Positions 25,368 through 35,228 are shown, counted from the first letter of the stretch. The stretch is DNA of 64,000 nucleotides from JAOTZA01 sp965224065 (GCA_965224065.1 CBDCYF010000005.1:620001-684000); one strand, 5' to 3'. The notes: generated by a model not told the origin, from the letters alone. Numbers and translations: made by a program.

Positions 25368-27203
25368 CTACCGGCGGCCAAAACGCCTCTCCAGATCGCG
25401 GTCGGTCATCTCGAGGATGATGGGCCGGCCGTGCGGGCAGGCATAGGGCTGGTCCGAGGCAAAGAGCTCCGCGACCAGCGCCTCCATCTGGTCGACGGAC
25501 AGCGGATCGTGCATCTTGACCGCGGCCCGGCAGGCAAGGCTCGCGGCCAGAGCGTCGAGCAGACGCTCCCGGAGCCGGCCGGGCTCGGTATCTCCCCCGC
25601 CCTGCGCCAGCTCGACAAGCAGCTTCTCGGCCTGCTTGGGCTTGAGGGCCGCGGGGATCGCCGCGACGGCGACACTGTCACCCGACATCGCCGTGAGCTC
25701 GAAACCGCTGCCCTCGAGATCCGGGGCCAGCTCGGTCAGCCGCAGGGCCTCCGCCGCGGAGACCCGGAGCAGCACCGGCTCGAGCAGACGCTGGCTCTCC
25801 GGTGCGTCGCGCCCGAGGTCGGCCCGAAAACGCTCGTAGAGGATCCTCTCGTGTGCCACGTGCTGGTCGATGAGATAGAGCCCTGCCGGCCCTTCCAGCA
25901 GGATGACCGTGCCCTTGTATTGCCCCAGGATCCGGAGCGAGCGCGGGGCGCCAGCCCGACTCGACAGCGGCACGGCGGGCCGATCGGCCGGGGCGTAGGT
26001 CACCTCGGCCAGCCGGGAATCGGCGCCGGGCGCCGCGGCGTCGCGGAGCTCACCGGCCGGCTCCCGGTCCGAGGAACCAACGGGTGTTTCGCGATTGCTG
26101 CGATCGCCACCATCGCCACCATCACTACGATCGCGACCGCCCTCGCCCTGCCAGGAGAACGGCACCCCCGAAAGATCGTCGACCGAGCGCGCCGGCGCCG
26201 GGACCTCGCCAAGACCCACCTCCAGACCGCGGCGTACGGCGAGAAAGAGATCGCTCGCGATCCGCGGCTCGCGGAACCGCACTTCGGACTTTTGCGGGTG
26301 GACATTGACGTCGACTTCCGACGCTGGCAGGTCCAGAAACAAGAACAGCGCCGGGAACTCCGAACCGTGCCAGGTCTCCCGAACGGCGCGGTAAAACGAG
26401 CTCATCACCGTGCGGTCCTTCAGCAGCCGACGGTTGACAAAGACAAAATACCTCCGGCCCCGAGTCGTGGTGGGATCGCCGACAAATCCCCAGATCGACG
26501 TCCCGGCCCGCGGCGAGCGTTCGATCTCGACCAGATGCTCCGCCAGCTCCTGGCCAAAGAGCTGCGCGATTCGAGCATTGAGCCCGGCCGGTCCGTCACC
26601 GGCCGGCAGGGTGTCGAGCGCGGTGCCGCGCTCGTTGCGGAGCGTGAAGCGAACGTCGGGCCGGGCGAGCGCATACCCCTGCACCACCTCGACCACCCGG
26701 CGGAGCTCGGCCGGTGGGGTTTTGAGAAACTTGCGGCGCGCCGGGACATTGAAGAAAAGCGAAGCGACTTCGACCGAGGTACCCTGCGCGCGCGGTCGCG
26801 GCTCGGGTGGCTCGGCGGCGCCTCCGCTGGCCCGCGCCACGACTCCGGCGCCCGGTTCATCGGCGCTGTGAACCTCGACGTGGGCGACCGCGGCGATCGA
26901 CGAGAGCGCCTCACCCCGGAAGCCCAGTGTTCCCACCTCGACGAGATCCTCGAAGCTTGAGATCTTGCTGGTGGCGTGGCGGTCGAAGACCAGCGCTGCG
27001 TCCTCGGCGCCCATACCGGTGCCGTCGTCGCGCACCTTGATCCGCTCGATGCCACCCGCTACCAGATCGATCTCGATCTCGCCGGCCCCGGCGTCGAGCG
27101 CGTTCTCCAGCAGCTCCTTGACCACCGAAGCCGGACGCTCGACCACCTCGCCGGCGGCGATCTTGCCGATCAGCATCTCTGGCAGCTTGCGGATCGGCGC
27201 CAC
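25368..27203 (-). CDS. mutL: DNA mismatch repair protein MutL, endonuclease type
   Basis: The 611-residue protein has the GHKL ATPase half (KIAAGEVVERPASV, ENALDAGA, DDGTGM, GFRGEALSSI). The C-terminal half has the nuclease signature DQHVAHERILYE (Asp 446), ACRAAVKM and CPHGRP, so it should nick DNA like MutL of lineages without MutH. Val replaces the usual Ala in DQHA. A Ser/Asp/Gly linker separates the halves. GTG 27203 lies 4 bases after the ppdK stop; an upstream start would place 100 unrelated residues inside ppdK. mutS lies 16 kb away at 42832. Confidence 0.95.
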   Translation of the reverse strand: MAPIRKLPEMLIGKIAAGEVVERPASVVKELLENALDAGAGEIEIDLVAGGIERIKVRDDGTGMGAEDAALVFDRHATSKISSFEDLVEVGTLGFRGEALSSIAAVAHVEVHSADEPGAGVVARASGGAAEPPEPRPRAQGTSVEVASLFFNVPARRKFLKTPPAELRRVVEVVQGYALARPDVRFTLRNERGTALDTLPAGDGPAGLNARIAQLFGQELAEHLVEIERSPRAGTSIWGFVGDPTTTRGRRYFVFVNRRLLKDRTVMSSFYRAVRETWHGSEFPALFLFLDLPASEVDVNVHPQKSEVRFREPRIASDLFLAVRRGLEVGLGEVPAPARSVDDLSGVPFSWQGEGGRDRSDGGDGGDRSNRETPVGSSDREPAGELRDAAAPGADSRLAEVTYAPADRPAVPLSSRAGAPRSLRILGQYKGTVILLEGPAGLYLIDQHVAHERILYERFRADLGRDAPESQRLLEPVLLRVSAAEALRLTELAPDLEGSGFELTAMSGDSVAVAAIPAALKPKQAEKLLVELAQGGGDTEPGRLRERLLDALAASLACRAAVKMHDPLSVDQMEALVAELFASDQPYACPHGRPIILEMTDRDLERRFGRR

Positions 27204-27207
27204 GGCG

Positions 27208-29907
27208 CTACCGGTGCCCGAGAGTGGCCCGGGCGGCGGCCAGACGGGCGACCGGCACCCGGTAGGGCGAGCAGGAGACATAGTCGAGCCCGCAGCGGTC
27301 GAAAAAGCCGATCGACTCCGGCTCGCCGCCGTGCTCCCCGCACACCCCGAGCTTGAGATCCGCGCGGGCCTGCCGCCCGCGGTCGCAGGCCATCGCGACG
27401 AGTTGCCCGACACCGTCCTGGTCGAGCTTTTCGAACGGATCGAACGCCAGGATCCCGTGCTCGACATAGTGGGGCAGAAACCGCCCCGAGTCGTCGCGCG
27501 AGTAGCCAAAGGCCATCTGGGTCAGATCGTTGGTTCCAAAGGAAAAGAAATCGGCGTGCCCGGCGATCTCACCGGCGGTCAGCGCGGCCCGCGGGATCTC
27601 GATCATCGTGCCGATCGGAATGTCGAGCTCGGTCCCCATCTCCTTCTGGACCCGCTCGACCACCCCGGCGGCGCTTTCGCGCAGCCGCTCCATCTCGCCG
27701 GCCGTGCCGACCAGCGGAACCATGATCTCGGGCCGAGGATCGCGGCCCGAGCGGGCCAGCTTCGACGCCGCCCGGGTGATCGCTTCGACCTGCATCTCGT
27801 AGAGGCCGGGTGTGGTCAGGCCCAGCCGGCACCCGCGATTTCCCAGCATCGGGTTGAACTCGGCCAGCGAGTCGGCCACCGTCGCCACCTCGGCCGGCTC
27901 GGTGCCCATCTCGACCGCCATCTCGGCGAGGGCTTTCTCGCCGTGCGGCAAGAACTCGTGGAGCGGCGGGTCGAGCAGGCGGACCGTCACCGGCAGGCCG
28001 TCCATGGCCTCGAAGATGCCCTCGAAGTCCCCCTGTTGCACCGGCAGCAAACGGGCCAGCGCCTCGGCCCGTTCCTCTTCGCCTCTCGCCAGGATCAGCC
28101 GGCGGACCCACGGAATCCGCTCCTCCTCGAAAAACATGTGCTCGGTGCGGCACAGACCGATGCCCTCGGCCCCGAGCGCTCGGGAGACGCGCGCGTCGTG
28201 CGGTGTGTCGGCGTTGGCCCGCACCTTCATCCGGCGAGCGTCGTCGGCCCAGTTCACGATCCGTCGAAAAGCGGTCACCGCCGGCGAATCGTCGGACTCC
28301 TCTTCCAGGATCGACGCTAGGACTTCCGACTCCCTGGGCTCGAGGCGCCCGGCGATCACCTGCCCCTCGGTGCCGTCGATCGACAGCGGGTCGCCCTCGC
28401 GGAGCACCCGGCCGTCGACCCGGACTTCTCCGTCCGTCTCGTCGACCACCAGGGCCCCCGCTCCGACGATGCAGGGCTTGCCCAGACCCCGGGCCACCAC
28501 CGCCGCATGAGAGGTCATGCCCCCCCGCGAGGTTAGGATACCGGCAGAGGCGTGCATCCCCACGATGTCCTCCGGCGACGTCTCCTCTCGGACCAGGAGC
28601 ACCGGTCCCTGGGCGGCCATCTCGGCGGCGCGCTCGGCGGTCAGCGCGATCCGCCCGGACGCCGCACCAGGCCCTGCCGCGAGGCCCCGCGCCAGCAACC
28701 GGCCGTCGTCGTCGATGGCCTCCTGCTTCTCTTTGCGATCAAAGACCGGCGCCAGCATCTGCACGAGCTGATTCGCTTCGACCCGCTTGAGGGCCTCGTC
28801 GCGATCGATCAGGCCCTCTTCGACCATGTCGGACCCAATGCGAACCGCCGCCAGCCCGGTCCGCTTGCCGTCGCGGGTCTGGAGCATGTAGAGCCGGCCG
28901 TCCTCGATCGTGAACTCGACGTCCTGCATGTCGCCGCGGTGCTGCTCGAGGGTCCGGCACACGGCCTCGAGATCCGAAAACGCCTGGGGAAAGTCCCGAC
29001 CGAGACCTGGGGTCCCATCGCCGTCCAGGATCGGCAGTGGCGTCCGGATGCCGGCCACGACGTCTTCACCTTGGGCGTTGACCAGGTACTCGCCATAGAT
29101 CCGCCGCTCCCCGGTGCCGGGATCGCGGGTGAACGCTACCCCGGTGGCGCATTGCTCACCCCGGTTGCCAAAGACCATCGTCTGCACGTTGACCCCGGTG
29201 CCGGAGTCCTCGGGGAGGCCGTGGATGCGCCGGTACTCCCTCGCCCGCCGGTTGTTCCAGCTTTCGACCACGGCCCGCACCGCACCCAGGAGCTGCTCCA
29301 TGGGGTCCTGGGGAAACGCCCTGCCGCTCTCTTCGACGTAGGCGAGCGAGCTCCGGGTCACCGCTCCCAAACCGTCGGCCGAGATCTCCGAGTCGGTCTC
29401 CACTCCTTCTGCGGTCCGCTGCTCGGCCAGGATGCGCTCGAAGCCGGCGTGGGGAACGCCCAGCACGACGTCGCCGTACATCGACACCAGACGCCGGTAG
29501 CAGTCCCAGACAAAGCGCCCGTCGATCCCTGCGGCCGCCATCCCTCGCGCCGTCTCGTCGTTGAGCCCGAGGTTGAGGACGGTGTCCATCATCCCGGGCA
29601 TCGAGACCGGGCCACCCGACCGGACCGAGACCAGCAGCGGGTCGCTCGGATCGGCGAACTGTCTCTGTTGCAGCCGCTCGAGACGGGCCAGGTGGTCCTT
29701 GAGCTCGTCCTCGAAGCCGTCGGGGAACTCGTGGCCGTTGCGATGATAGGTCTTGCAGACCTCGGTGGTGATGGTGAAGCCGGGCGGCACGGGCAAGCCC
29801 AGACCGCTCATCTCCGCCAGCCCGGCGCCCTTTCCCCCCAGCAGCTCCTTCTGGTCGGCGCGGCCTTCCGCTCCGCCGCCGCCAAACGAGTAGATGTACT
29901 TAGCCAT
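27208..29907 (-). CDS. ppdK: pyruvate, phosphate dikinase
   Basis: The 899-residue enzyme interconverts pyruvate, ATP and phosphate with PEP, AMP and pyrophosphate. The N-terminal nucleotide domain has LLGGKGAGLAEM and VNVQTMVFGN. The mobile phosphohistidine domain has GGMTSHAAVVARGLG with the His near residue 467. The C-terminal barrel ends with FGTNDLTQM and the CGEHGG site. Full length excludes PEP synthase. ATG 29907 overlaps the glyS stop by 8 bp. Confidence 0.96.
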   Translation of the reverse strand: MAKYIYSFGGGGAEGRADQKELLGGKGAGLAEMSGLGLPVPPGFTITTEVCKTYHRNGHEFPDGFEDELKDHLARLERLQQRQFADPSDPLLVSVRSGGPVSMPGMMDTVLNLGLNDETARGMAAAGIDGRFVWDCYRRLVSMYGDVVLGVPHAGFERILAEQRTAEGVETDSEISADGLGAVTRSSLAYVEESGRAFPQDPMEQLLGAVRAVVESWNNRRAREYRRIHGLPEDSGTGVNVQTMVFGNRGEQCATGVAFTRDPGTGERRIYGEYLVNAQGEDVVAGIRTPLPILDGDGTPGLGRDFPQAFSDLEAVCRTLEQHRGDMQDVEFTIEDGRLYMLQTRDGKRTGLAAVRIGSDMVEEGLIDRDEALKRVEANQLVQMLAPVFDRKEKQEAIDDDGRLLARGLAAGPGAASGRIALTAERAAEMAAQGPVLLVREETSPEDIVGMHASAGILTSRGGMTSHAAVVARGLGKPCIVGAGALVVDETDGEVRVDGRVLREGDPLSIDGTEGQVIAGRLEPRESEVLASILEEESDDSPAVTAFRRIVNWADDARRMKVRANADTPHDARVSRALGAEGIGLCRTEHMFFEEERIPWVRRLILARGEEERAEALARLLPVQQGDFEGIFEAMDGLPVTVRLLDPPLHEFLPHGEKALAEMAVEMGTEPAEVATVADSLAEFNPMLGNRGCRLGLTTPGLYEMQVEAITRAASKLARSGRDPRPEIMVPLVGTAGEMERLRESAAGVVERVQKEMGTELDIPIGTMIEIPRAALTAGEIAGHADFFSFGTNDLTQMAFGYSRDDSGRFLPHYVEHGILAFDPFEKLDQDGVGQLVAMACDRGRQARADLKLGVCGEHGGEPESIGFFDRCGLDYVSCSPYRVPVARLAAARATLGHR

Positions 29908-32014
29908 CCGGTCCCCCTGAAGTCTCCGGTGCGTCCGGCTTTCGATCCACCACCATCTCGGTCAGCGCCGCGGTCCTCGAGAGGGTCCGCTGGATCCCCT
30001 GGAGCAGTGCGATCCGGTTGCCGCGCAGCTCCTCGTTCTCATCCATGACGAGCACTTCGACAAAAAAACGGTCCAGAACGTCGGCAAATTTGGCGATCGA
30101 CCGCAGACACCGCTCGTACCGGCCGGCTTCCTCGGATCTCTCGACGTCCTTTCTCAGGCCCAGATGCGCCTGGTGCAGGATCATCTCGGCCTCCTCGGTG
30201 AGCAGCTCTTCTCGCAGCGGCTGCTCCGGCGCGTCGCGCAGGATGTTGGCGATGCGCTTGGCCGCCTGGACCACGCTGAGAAAGCCCGGCTCCTTTCTCG
30301 CCTCGTGGAGCGCGGCGACTCGCGACGCCAGATCCGGCAGGTTGCTGCCACCCACCACCCGGGCGGCCTCGATCTCATCGTGGGCGTGTCCCTTGCGCCC
30401 CAGGATGTGACGCACCCGGTCAAAGAGAAACGGGCGCCACACTGCCAGGACTTCCTCGCCCGGCAGCTCCAGCCGATCGCCGTAACATTGATAGGCCTTG
30501 GCGGCGACTAGGTCGAGGTCCAGCTCCAGCCCGCCTTCGAGGGCAATCCGGACGACACCCTGCGCCGCCCGCCGCAGACCAAAGGGATCCTTGCTGCCGG
30601 TGGGCGCGAGCCCCAGCCCGAGGATGCCGACCACGGTATCGACCCGGTCGGCGAGCCCGACGATCTGGCTGACCGGGCTCGCGGGCACCGGGTCGTCGGC
30701 CGAAGCCGGCAGGTACTGTTCATAGACCGCCCGCCAAACCGATTCGGGATGGCCGTCGGCACGCGCGTAGACGCCGCCCATCACTCCCTGGAGCGACGTG
30801 AACTCCTTGACCATCTCGGTGGTCAAATCGATCTTGAGCAACCGCGCCGCCTCGACCGCGTCCTCGGTCTCCGAACCGAGCCCCAGGCTTTTACCGATCA
30901 GGCGGCACAAGTCGCCGACCCGCCGCGTCTTGTCGGCGTAGCTCCCCAGGCGCGCATGAAAGCTCAGATGCTCGAGATCCGGAGCCCGGTCCGCCAACGA
31001 GCGCTTGCGGTCCTCGCCGTAAAAGAACTGCGCGTCGGCCAGACGCGCCGCCACCACCCACTCGTTGCCTGCGCGGATCCGCCCCTTGGGGTCGTCGGCG
31101 CGGTCCATGACGGTCAGAAAGACCGGTAGCAGCTTTTCGCCCGATTGCACCGTCAGGGCGCTCTGATGGTCGCGCAAGCTGGCGATCAGGACTTCGCGAG
31201 GGAGCTCGAGAAAGGACTCGTCAAAACGACCTTCGATCACCCCAGGAGTCGCGCAGATCGAAGCCAGCTTGTCGAGCAGGGTCGGATCCTCGACCAACTC
31301 GCCCCCCAGCCTCTCGGCGGCGGCCGTCATCCTGTCGACCAGAGCCGCCCGGCGCCGCTCAAAGGCGATCTCGATCCCGTGCCCGTCGAGCCGGCGCCGA
31401 TAGTCGTCAAAGCTCGTGACCTCGAAGGTTTCGGGTGAGAGGACGGGATGTCCGCTCGTCGTCCGGCCGCTCGAGACGCCAAAAAGACCGAAGGGAACCA
31501 CTTCGCCGTCGAAAAGCGCCACGATGCCGTGGATCGGGCGGGCCCAGGGCCCGGTTCCTCCACCCCACCGCATACTCTTGGGCCAGGTCAGGCCGGTGAG
31601 CAGCTTGGGGGTCAGCTCGGCCAGGACCTCGCTGGTGGCGCGTCCGCGCAGATTCTGCACGGCAGCCACATACTCCCCCTTGGGGGTCTCCCGGCGCTCG
31701 AGCTCGGCCGGATTGACACCACAACGCTTGGCAAAGCCGAGCGCCGCCTGGGTCGGGCTACCGTCCTCCTGGAAGGCGACCGAAGCCGGCGGCCCGGTGA
31801 CCTCCTCCCGGCGGTCCGGTTCGCGCTCCGGCAGCCCGGTCATCGAAAGCACGAGCCGGCGAGGCGTAAAACCGGTCTCGATCTCGCGGGGCGCGAGCCG
31901 CCGCGCCATCAACTCCTCGAACATGCGAGTGCCGAGCTCTTTGAGGGCCGGCGGCAACATCCGCGCCGGCACCTCCTCGCACCGTACCTCGAGCAGAAAC
32001 TCACCCTTGGACAT
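29900..32014 (-). CDS. glyS: glycyl-tRNA synthetase beta subunit
   Basis: The 704-residue subunit pairs with GlyQ to form the bacterial alpha2beta2 enzyme. The N terminus (LLEVRCEEVPARMLPPAL) and phrases FTPRRLVL and GVYARADGHP are family-typical, and the C-terminal anticodon-binding part is present. ATG 32014 overlaps the glyQ end by 14 bp, with GAGG about 9 bases upstream inside glyQ. An upstream in-frame start would run through the Lys-rich tail region of glyQ and has no family similarity. Confidence 0.95.
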   Translation of the reverse strand: MSKGEFLLEVRCEEVPARMLPPALKELGTRMFEELMARRLAPREIETGFTPRRLVLSMTGLPEREPDRREEVTGPPASVAFQEDGSPTQAALGFAKRCGVNPAELERRETPKGEYVAAVQNLRGRATSEVLAELTPKLLTGLTWPKSMRWGGGTGPWARPIHGIVALFDGEVVPFGLFGVSSGRTTSGHPVLSPETFEVTSFDDYRRRLDGHGIEIAFERRRAALVDRMTAAAERLGGELVEDPTLLDKLASICATPGVIEGRFDESFLELPREVLIASLRDHQSALTVQSGEKLLPVFLTVMDRADDPKGRIRAGNEWVVAARLADAQFFYGEDRKRSLADRAPDLEHLSFHARLGSYADKTRRVGDLCRLIGKSLGLGSETEDAVEAARLLKIDLTTEMVKEFTSLQGVMGGVYARADGHPESVWRAVYEQYLPASADDPVPASPVSQIVGLADRVDTVVGILGLGLAPTGSKDPFGLRRAAQGVVRIALEGGLELDLDLVAAKAYQCYGDRLELPGEEVLAVWRPFLFDRVRHILGRKGHAHDEIEAARVVGGSNLPDLASRVAALHEARKEPGFLSVVQAAKRIANILRDAPEQPLREELLTEEAEMILHQAHLGLRKDVERSEEAGRYERCLRSIAKFADVLDRFFVEVLVMDENEELRGNRIALLQGIQRTLSRTAALTEMVVDRKPDAPETSGGPDG

Positions 32015-33023
32015 GGGTTTTTGCCTCAGCGCTCTTTTTCTTTTTTCTCTTTTTCTTCGCGGCCTTTTTCTTGCCGGTCTTCTTCTTGCCCTTCGCCGGT
32101 TTGCTCTCGCCACCATCCGGCCCGGCCCCGCCATCATCCGGCTTTTCCCCGCCCTCGAGCAGCGGGTGCCCCAGCTCGTGGCGCGCCTCGACATAGGCCT
32201 CGGCGCAGGCCACAGCCAGCCGCCGCACCCGCTTGATCAGGTCGACCCGCTCGGTGACCGACACCGCGCCACGCGCGTCGAGCACGTTGAAGGAATGGGA
32301 GCACTTGAGCGCGCACTCGTAGGCCGGAAGCACCAAGCCCGCCTCGAGACAGCGGCCCGACTCGCGCTCGTTACCCTCGAACTGCGCCCGCAACAGCTCG
32401 ACGTCGGCGACCTCGAAGTAGTACTTGGAGAACTCGACCTCGTCCTGGTGGCGGACCTGGCCGTAGCTGAGACCGGAGGCCACCCAATCGACGTCGTAGA
32501 CACTGCGGGACAGATCCAGAAACATCGCGATCCGTTCGAGACCGTAGGTCAGCTCGGCGCTGATCGGCTCGAGCTCGATCCCGCCCGCTTGCTGGAAATA
32601 GGTGAACTGGGTGATCTCCATGCCGTCGAGCATGACCTGCCAGCCCAGGCCCCAGGCACCGAGCGTCGGCGCTTCCCAGTTGTCCTCCTCGAAACGCAGA
32701 TCGTGCACCTCGAGGTCGACCCCCATGGCCTCCAGGCTCTGGACATAAAGCCGTTGCACGTCCTCGGGAGCCGGCTTGAGGAGCACCTGAAGCTGGTAGT
32801 GCTTGCCCAGCCGAAACGGGTTCTCCCCATAGCGGGCGTCGGCAGGCCGCCGCGACGGCTGAACATACACGGCGTTCCAGGGCTCCGGCCCGAGCACCCG
32901 CAGAAAGGTGTCGGGGTGCATCGTCCCGGCTCCGACCTCGAGATCGTAGGGCTGTTGGTAGACACAACCCCGGTCGGCCCAGAACGTCGACAGCTTGAGG
33001 GCGAGATCTTGAAAACTGCTCAT
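32001..33023 (-). CDS. glyQ: glycyl-tRNA synthetase alpha subunit with Lys-rich tail
   Basis: The 340-residue catalytic subunit begins MSSFQDLALKLSTFWADRGC, the standard start, and holds class II core phrases (MHPDTFLRVLGPEPW, QFTYFQQAGG, AELTYGLERIAMF). Normal GlyQ ends near residue 295, after LGHPLL. Here about 45 residues follow, including a 33-residue stretch with 16 lysines. The tail coding contains an A_AAA_AAG heptamer in frame (complement at 32040-32046), the classic slippery sequence. ATGA overlap joins it to recO upstream, and a 14-bp overlap to glyS downstream. Confidence 0.95.
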   Translation of the reverse strand: MSSFQDLALKLSTFWADRGCVYQQPYDLEVGAGTMHPDTFLRVLGPEPWNAVYVQPSRRPADARYGENPFRLGKHYQLQVLLKPAPEDVQRLYVQSLEAMGVDLEVHDLRFEEDNWEAPTLGAWGLGWQVMLDGMEITQFTYFQQAGGIELEPISAELTYGLERIAMFLDLSRSVYDVDWVASGLSYGQVRHQDEVEFSKYYFEVADVELLRAQFEGNERESGRCLEAGLVLPAYECALKCSHSFNVLDARGAVSVTERVDLIKRVRRLAVACAEAYVEARHELGHPLLEGGEKPDDGGAGPDGGESKPAKGKKKTGKKKAAKKKRKKKKSAEAKTHVQG

Positions 33024-33784
33024 GCTTCCCGGGGCAACGAGTCCAGAGTCTGCTTGAGGACCCGGTAGCTCTTGAGCTCGTCTTGTAGAAAGGCCCGGCG
33101 GACCCGGGCGCTGATTTCCTCGACCTCCGCCAGGACTCGAGCCGGTGGCGGCTTTCTCCCCAGAAGAGCCAGCTTCTGGTGTCCGATCCGCGACAGAAAC
33201 TCCACCGCGGCAGGTGAGACCTCTCGGGCGCCCGGCCCGGCACACTCGCGGCAGATGAGCGAATCGCCAGCCGCTGTCAGCGCCGCGCCCTTGGTAGCGA
33301 GATCTCCACCGCAAGACGGGCACTCTACGGGAGGCGGGAAAACGCCCGCCAGACGCAACACCCAGGCCTCGTAGAACCGCGCCGCCAGGTGCTTGTCGGC
33401 CCCTTCGCAAAGCGCCGTGGTGGTCGTGTCCAGCAACCGGTACAACAGCTCGCTCTCTTCGTTTTCCTGCGCGAATTCGAGCGCGTTGCCTGCTAGATAG
33501 CTACCCAAGAGAATGCCTTCGAGGTCCCGATACAGTCGATCCGGCGCGCGCAGCAACTCGAGAGAGGAGATGCGGACCAGATCCCGGCCCTCCTTCTCGA
33601 ACCAGGTAGCCCGCACTTTCGCCAGCGGTTGAAGCTGACCGGCAAAACGACTGTATTTGCGCCTGGCTCCCCGCGCAACCCCTCTTTTCTTCCCCCTTTC
33701 GCGGGTGAGAAAGGTGACGATCCGGTCCTGCTCCTGGAGATCCCGGACGTCGAGGAGGATGGCTTCCGCCGTCACCAGACCCAT
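33020..33784 (-). CDS. recO: DNA repair protein RecO
   Basis: The 254-residue protein has the N-terminal OB fold (AEAILLDVRDLQEQDRIVTF), helical middle and a zinc site with CPSCG and CRECA. RecO anneals single strands and loads RecA with RecR. It starts at ATG 33784, 22 bp after the mgtE stop, and overlaps the glyQ start by 4 bp. The position next to translation genes is seen in several phyla. Confidence 0.93.
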   Translation of the reverse strand: MGLVTAEAILLDVRDLQEQDRIVTFLTRERGKKRGVARGARRKYSRFAGQLQPLAKVRATWFEKEGRDLVRISSLELLRAPDRLYRDLEGILLGSYLAGNALEFAQENEESELLYRLLDTTTTALCEGADKHLAARFYEAWVLRLAGVFPPPVECPSCGGDLATKGAALTAAGDSLICRECAGPGAREVSPAAVEFLSRIGHQKLALLGRKPPPARVLAEVEEISARVRRAFLQDELKSYRVLKQTLDSLPREA

Positions 33785-33806
33785 TGCGGAAGTACCGGGG
33801 GCCGGC

Positions 33807-35228
33807 TTACCGGATCAGGTGGTTGATCAGCAACGAGGCCAGTCCGAAGTAGATGATGATCCCGGTGATGTCGTTCGACGTCGTCACCAGCGGTCCCGAG
33901 GCGACCGCCGGATCGATTCCCAAGCGGCGGAACAGGAGCGGAATCATGGCTCCGTTGAGCGCTGCCAGCACCATCGCCACAAACAGGGACACACCGACCA
34001 CGCCGGCATAGGGCAGCAGCTCGACGTGACTGTCGCTTTTGAAGTAGGCCTCGATGACAAACGCGCCGATCGCGGCCAGAACGGCGCACGCCAGCCCGAG
34101 GATCGCGCCCACCTTGACCTGCTGCCAGATATAGCTGCGCGAGCGGTCTCGCGTCGGATCGATTCGGCCGGTGGCCAGCCCCCGCACGGTGATCGTCGAC
34201 GTTTGACTCCCCAGGTTGCCCCCCATTCCCATGACCACGGGCACAAAGGTGAGAAGAAACAAGGCCTCTTGAAGACTGACTTGGAAGCGCTCGATCATCA
34301 GACCGCCCAGACCCAGCCCCACCAGGTTGAGCATCAACCATGGCAACCGGATGCCCGCGACCTTGAGCGAGCGGTTCTCGTAGACGATCTCGTCCTCGGT
34401 CGTGCCGACCATCTTGAGGAAGTCCTCGGTGGCCTCCTCCTGGAACACGTCGATGATGTCGTCGACGGTGACGATTCCCACCAGCCGGTTGGAGCCGTCG
34501 GTGACTGGGATGGCCAACAGGTCGTAACGCGAGGCAAGCTCGGCGACTTCCTCCTGATCGGTGTCGGTGTCCACCTTGATCAGCGAGCGGGTCATGATGT
34601 CGGCAAGCCGCACCGCCGGGTCGTTGAGCAGCAGTTGCCGTAGCGAAGTGATCCCCACCAGGTGTCCGCCGGCGTCCACGATATAGACGTAGAAGACATT
34701 GGAAGTCGGCTTGGTCTCCCTCGACTCCTGGATCTCGCGGATCGCCTCACCGACCGTCCGGTCCTCGCGCAACGCGAGGTACTCGGTATCCATGATCCGG
34801 CCGGCCGAGTCGTCCTCGTAGGTGAGGTGCTCCTGGACCTCCTCGAGCTGGCCCAGCTCGACGATCTCGATGACCTGACGGCGCACTCCTTCCGGCAACG
34901 AGTCGACGACAGAAACGGCGTCGTCCACCGGCATACCGTCAAAAAGGGCCGCGATGTCGCCGCGGTCGAGCTCTTCGAGGACATTCGCCTGATAGGGCGA
35001 GTCAAGCTCGGTCAGCACCGCTCCCGCGCTGTCGGGATAGTCGGCGATCAGGATCCGAAAAACATTTGCCTGCTCCGCCGGCGTCAACCCGGGAAGCTGC
35101 AACGCGACATCCTCCGGACGCGTCTTCGCCAACAGCTTGGAGATATTGGCGCGCGCTCCGCGTCGCACGAGTCGGCGGAACGTAGAGGCCAGCAACTCGG
35201 CCTTACGCGGCGAAACGATCGGCTCCAT
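33807..35228 (-). CDS. mgtE: magnesium transporter MgtE
   Basis: The 473-residue channel has the N-terminal superhelical domain (about 15-130), a CBS pair (about 135-260) that senses Mg2+, a plug helix and five C-terminal membrane segments with the pore phrases MGMGGNLGSQTSTI and NGAMIPLLFRRLGIDPA. ATG 35228 gives normal length; the frame is open for 88 more codons upstream without similarity. It heads the long minus-strand run and diverges from the VWA gene. Confidence 0.95.
   Translation of the reverse strand: MEPIVSPRKAELLASTFRRLVRRGARANISKLLAKTRPEDVALQLPGLTPAEQANVFRILIADYPDSAGAVLTELDSPYQANVLEELDRGDIAALFDGMPVDDAVSVVDSLPEGVRRQVIEIVELGQLEEVQEHLTYEDDSAGRIMDTEYLALREDRTVGEAIREIQESRETKPTSNVFYVYIVDAGGHLVGITSLRQLLLNDPAVRLADIMTRSLIKVDTDTDQEEVAELASRYDLLAIPVTDGSNRLVGIVTVDDIIDVFQEEATEDFLKMVGTTEDEIVYENRSLKVAGIRLPWLMLNLVGLGLGGLMIERFQVSLQEALFLLTFVPVVMGMGGNLGSQTSTITVRGLATGRIDPTRDRSRSYIWQQVKVGAILGLACAVLAAIGAFVIEAYFKSDSHVELLPYAGVVGVSLFVAMVLAALNGAMIPLLFRRLGIDPAVASGPLVTTSNDITGIIIYFGLASLLINHLIR

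Noticed and set aside
27204..27509. N-terminal extension of MutL by about 100 residues
   Set aside because: The extension reads antisense-like composition inside ppdK and has no similarity to MutL; GTG 27203 fits the family start.
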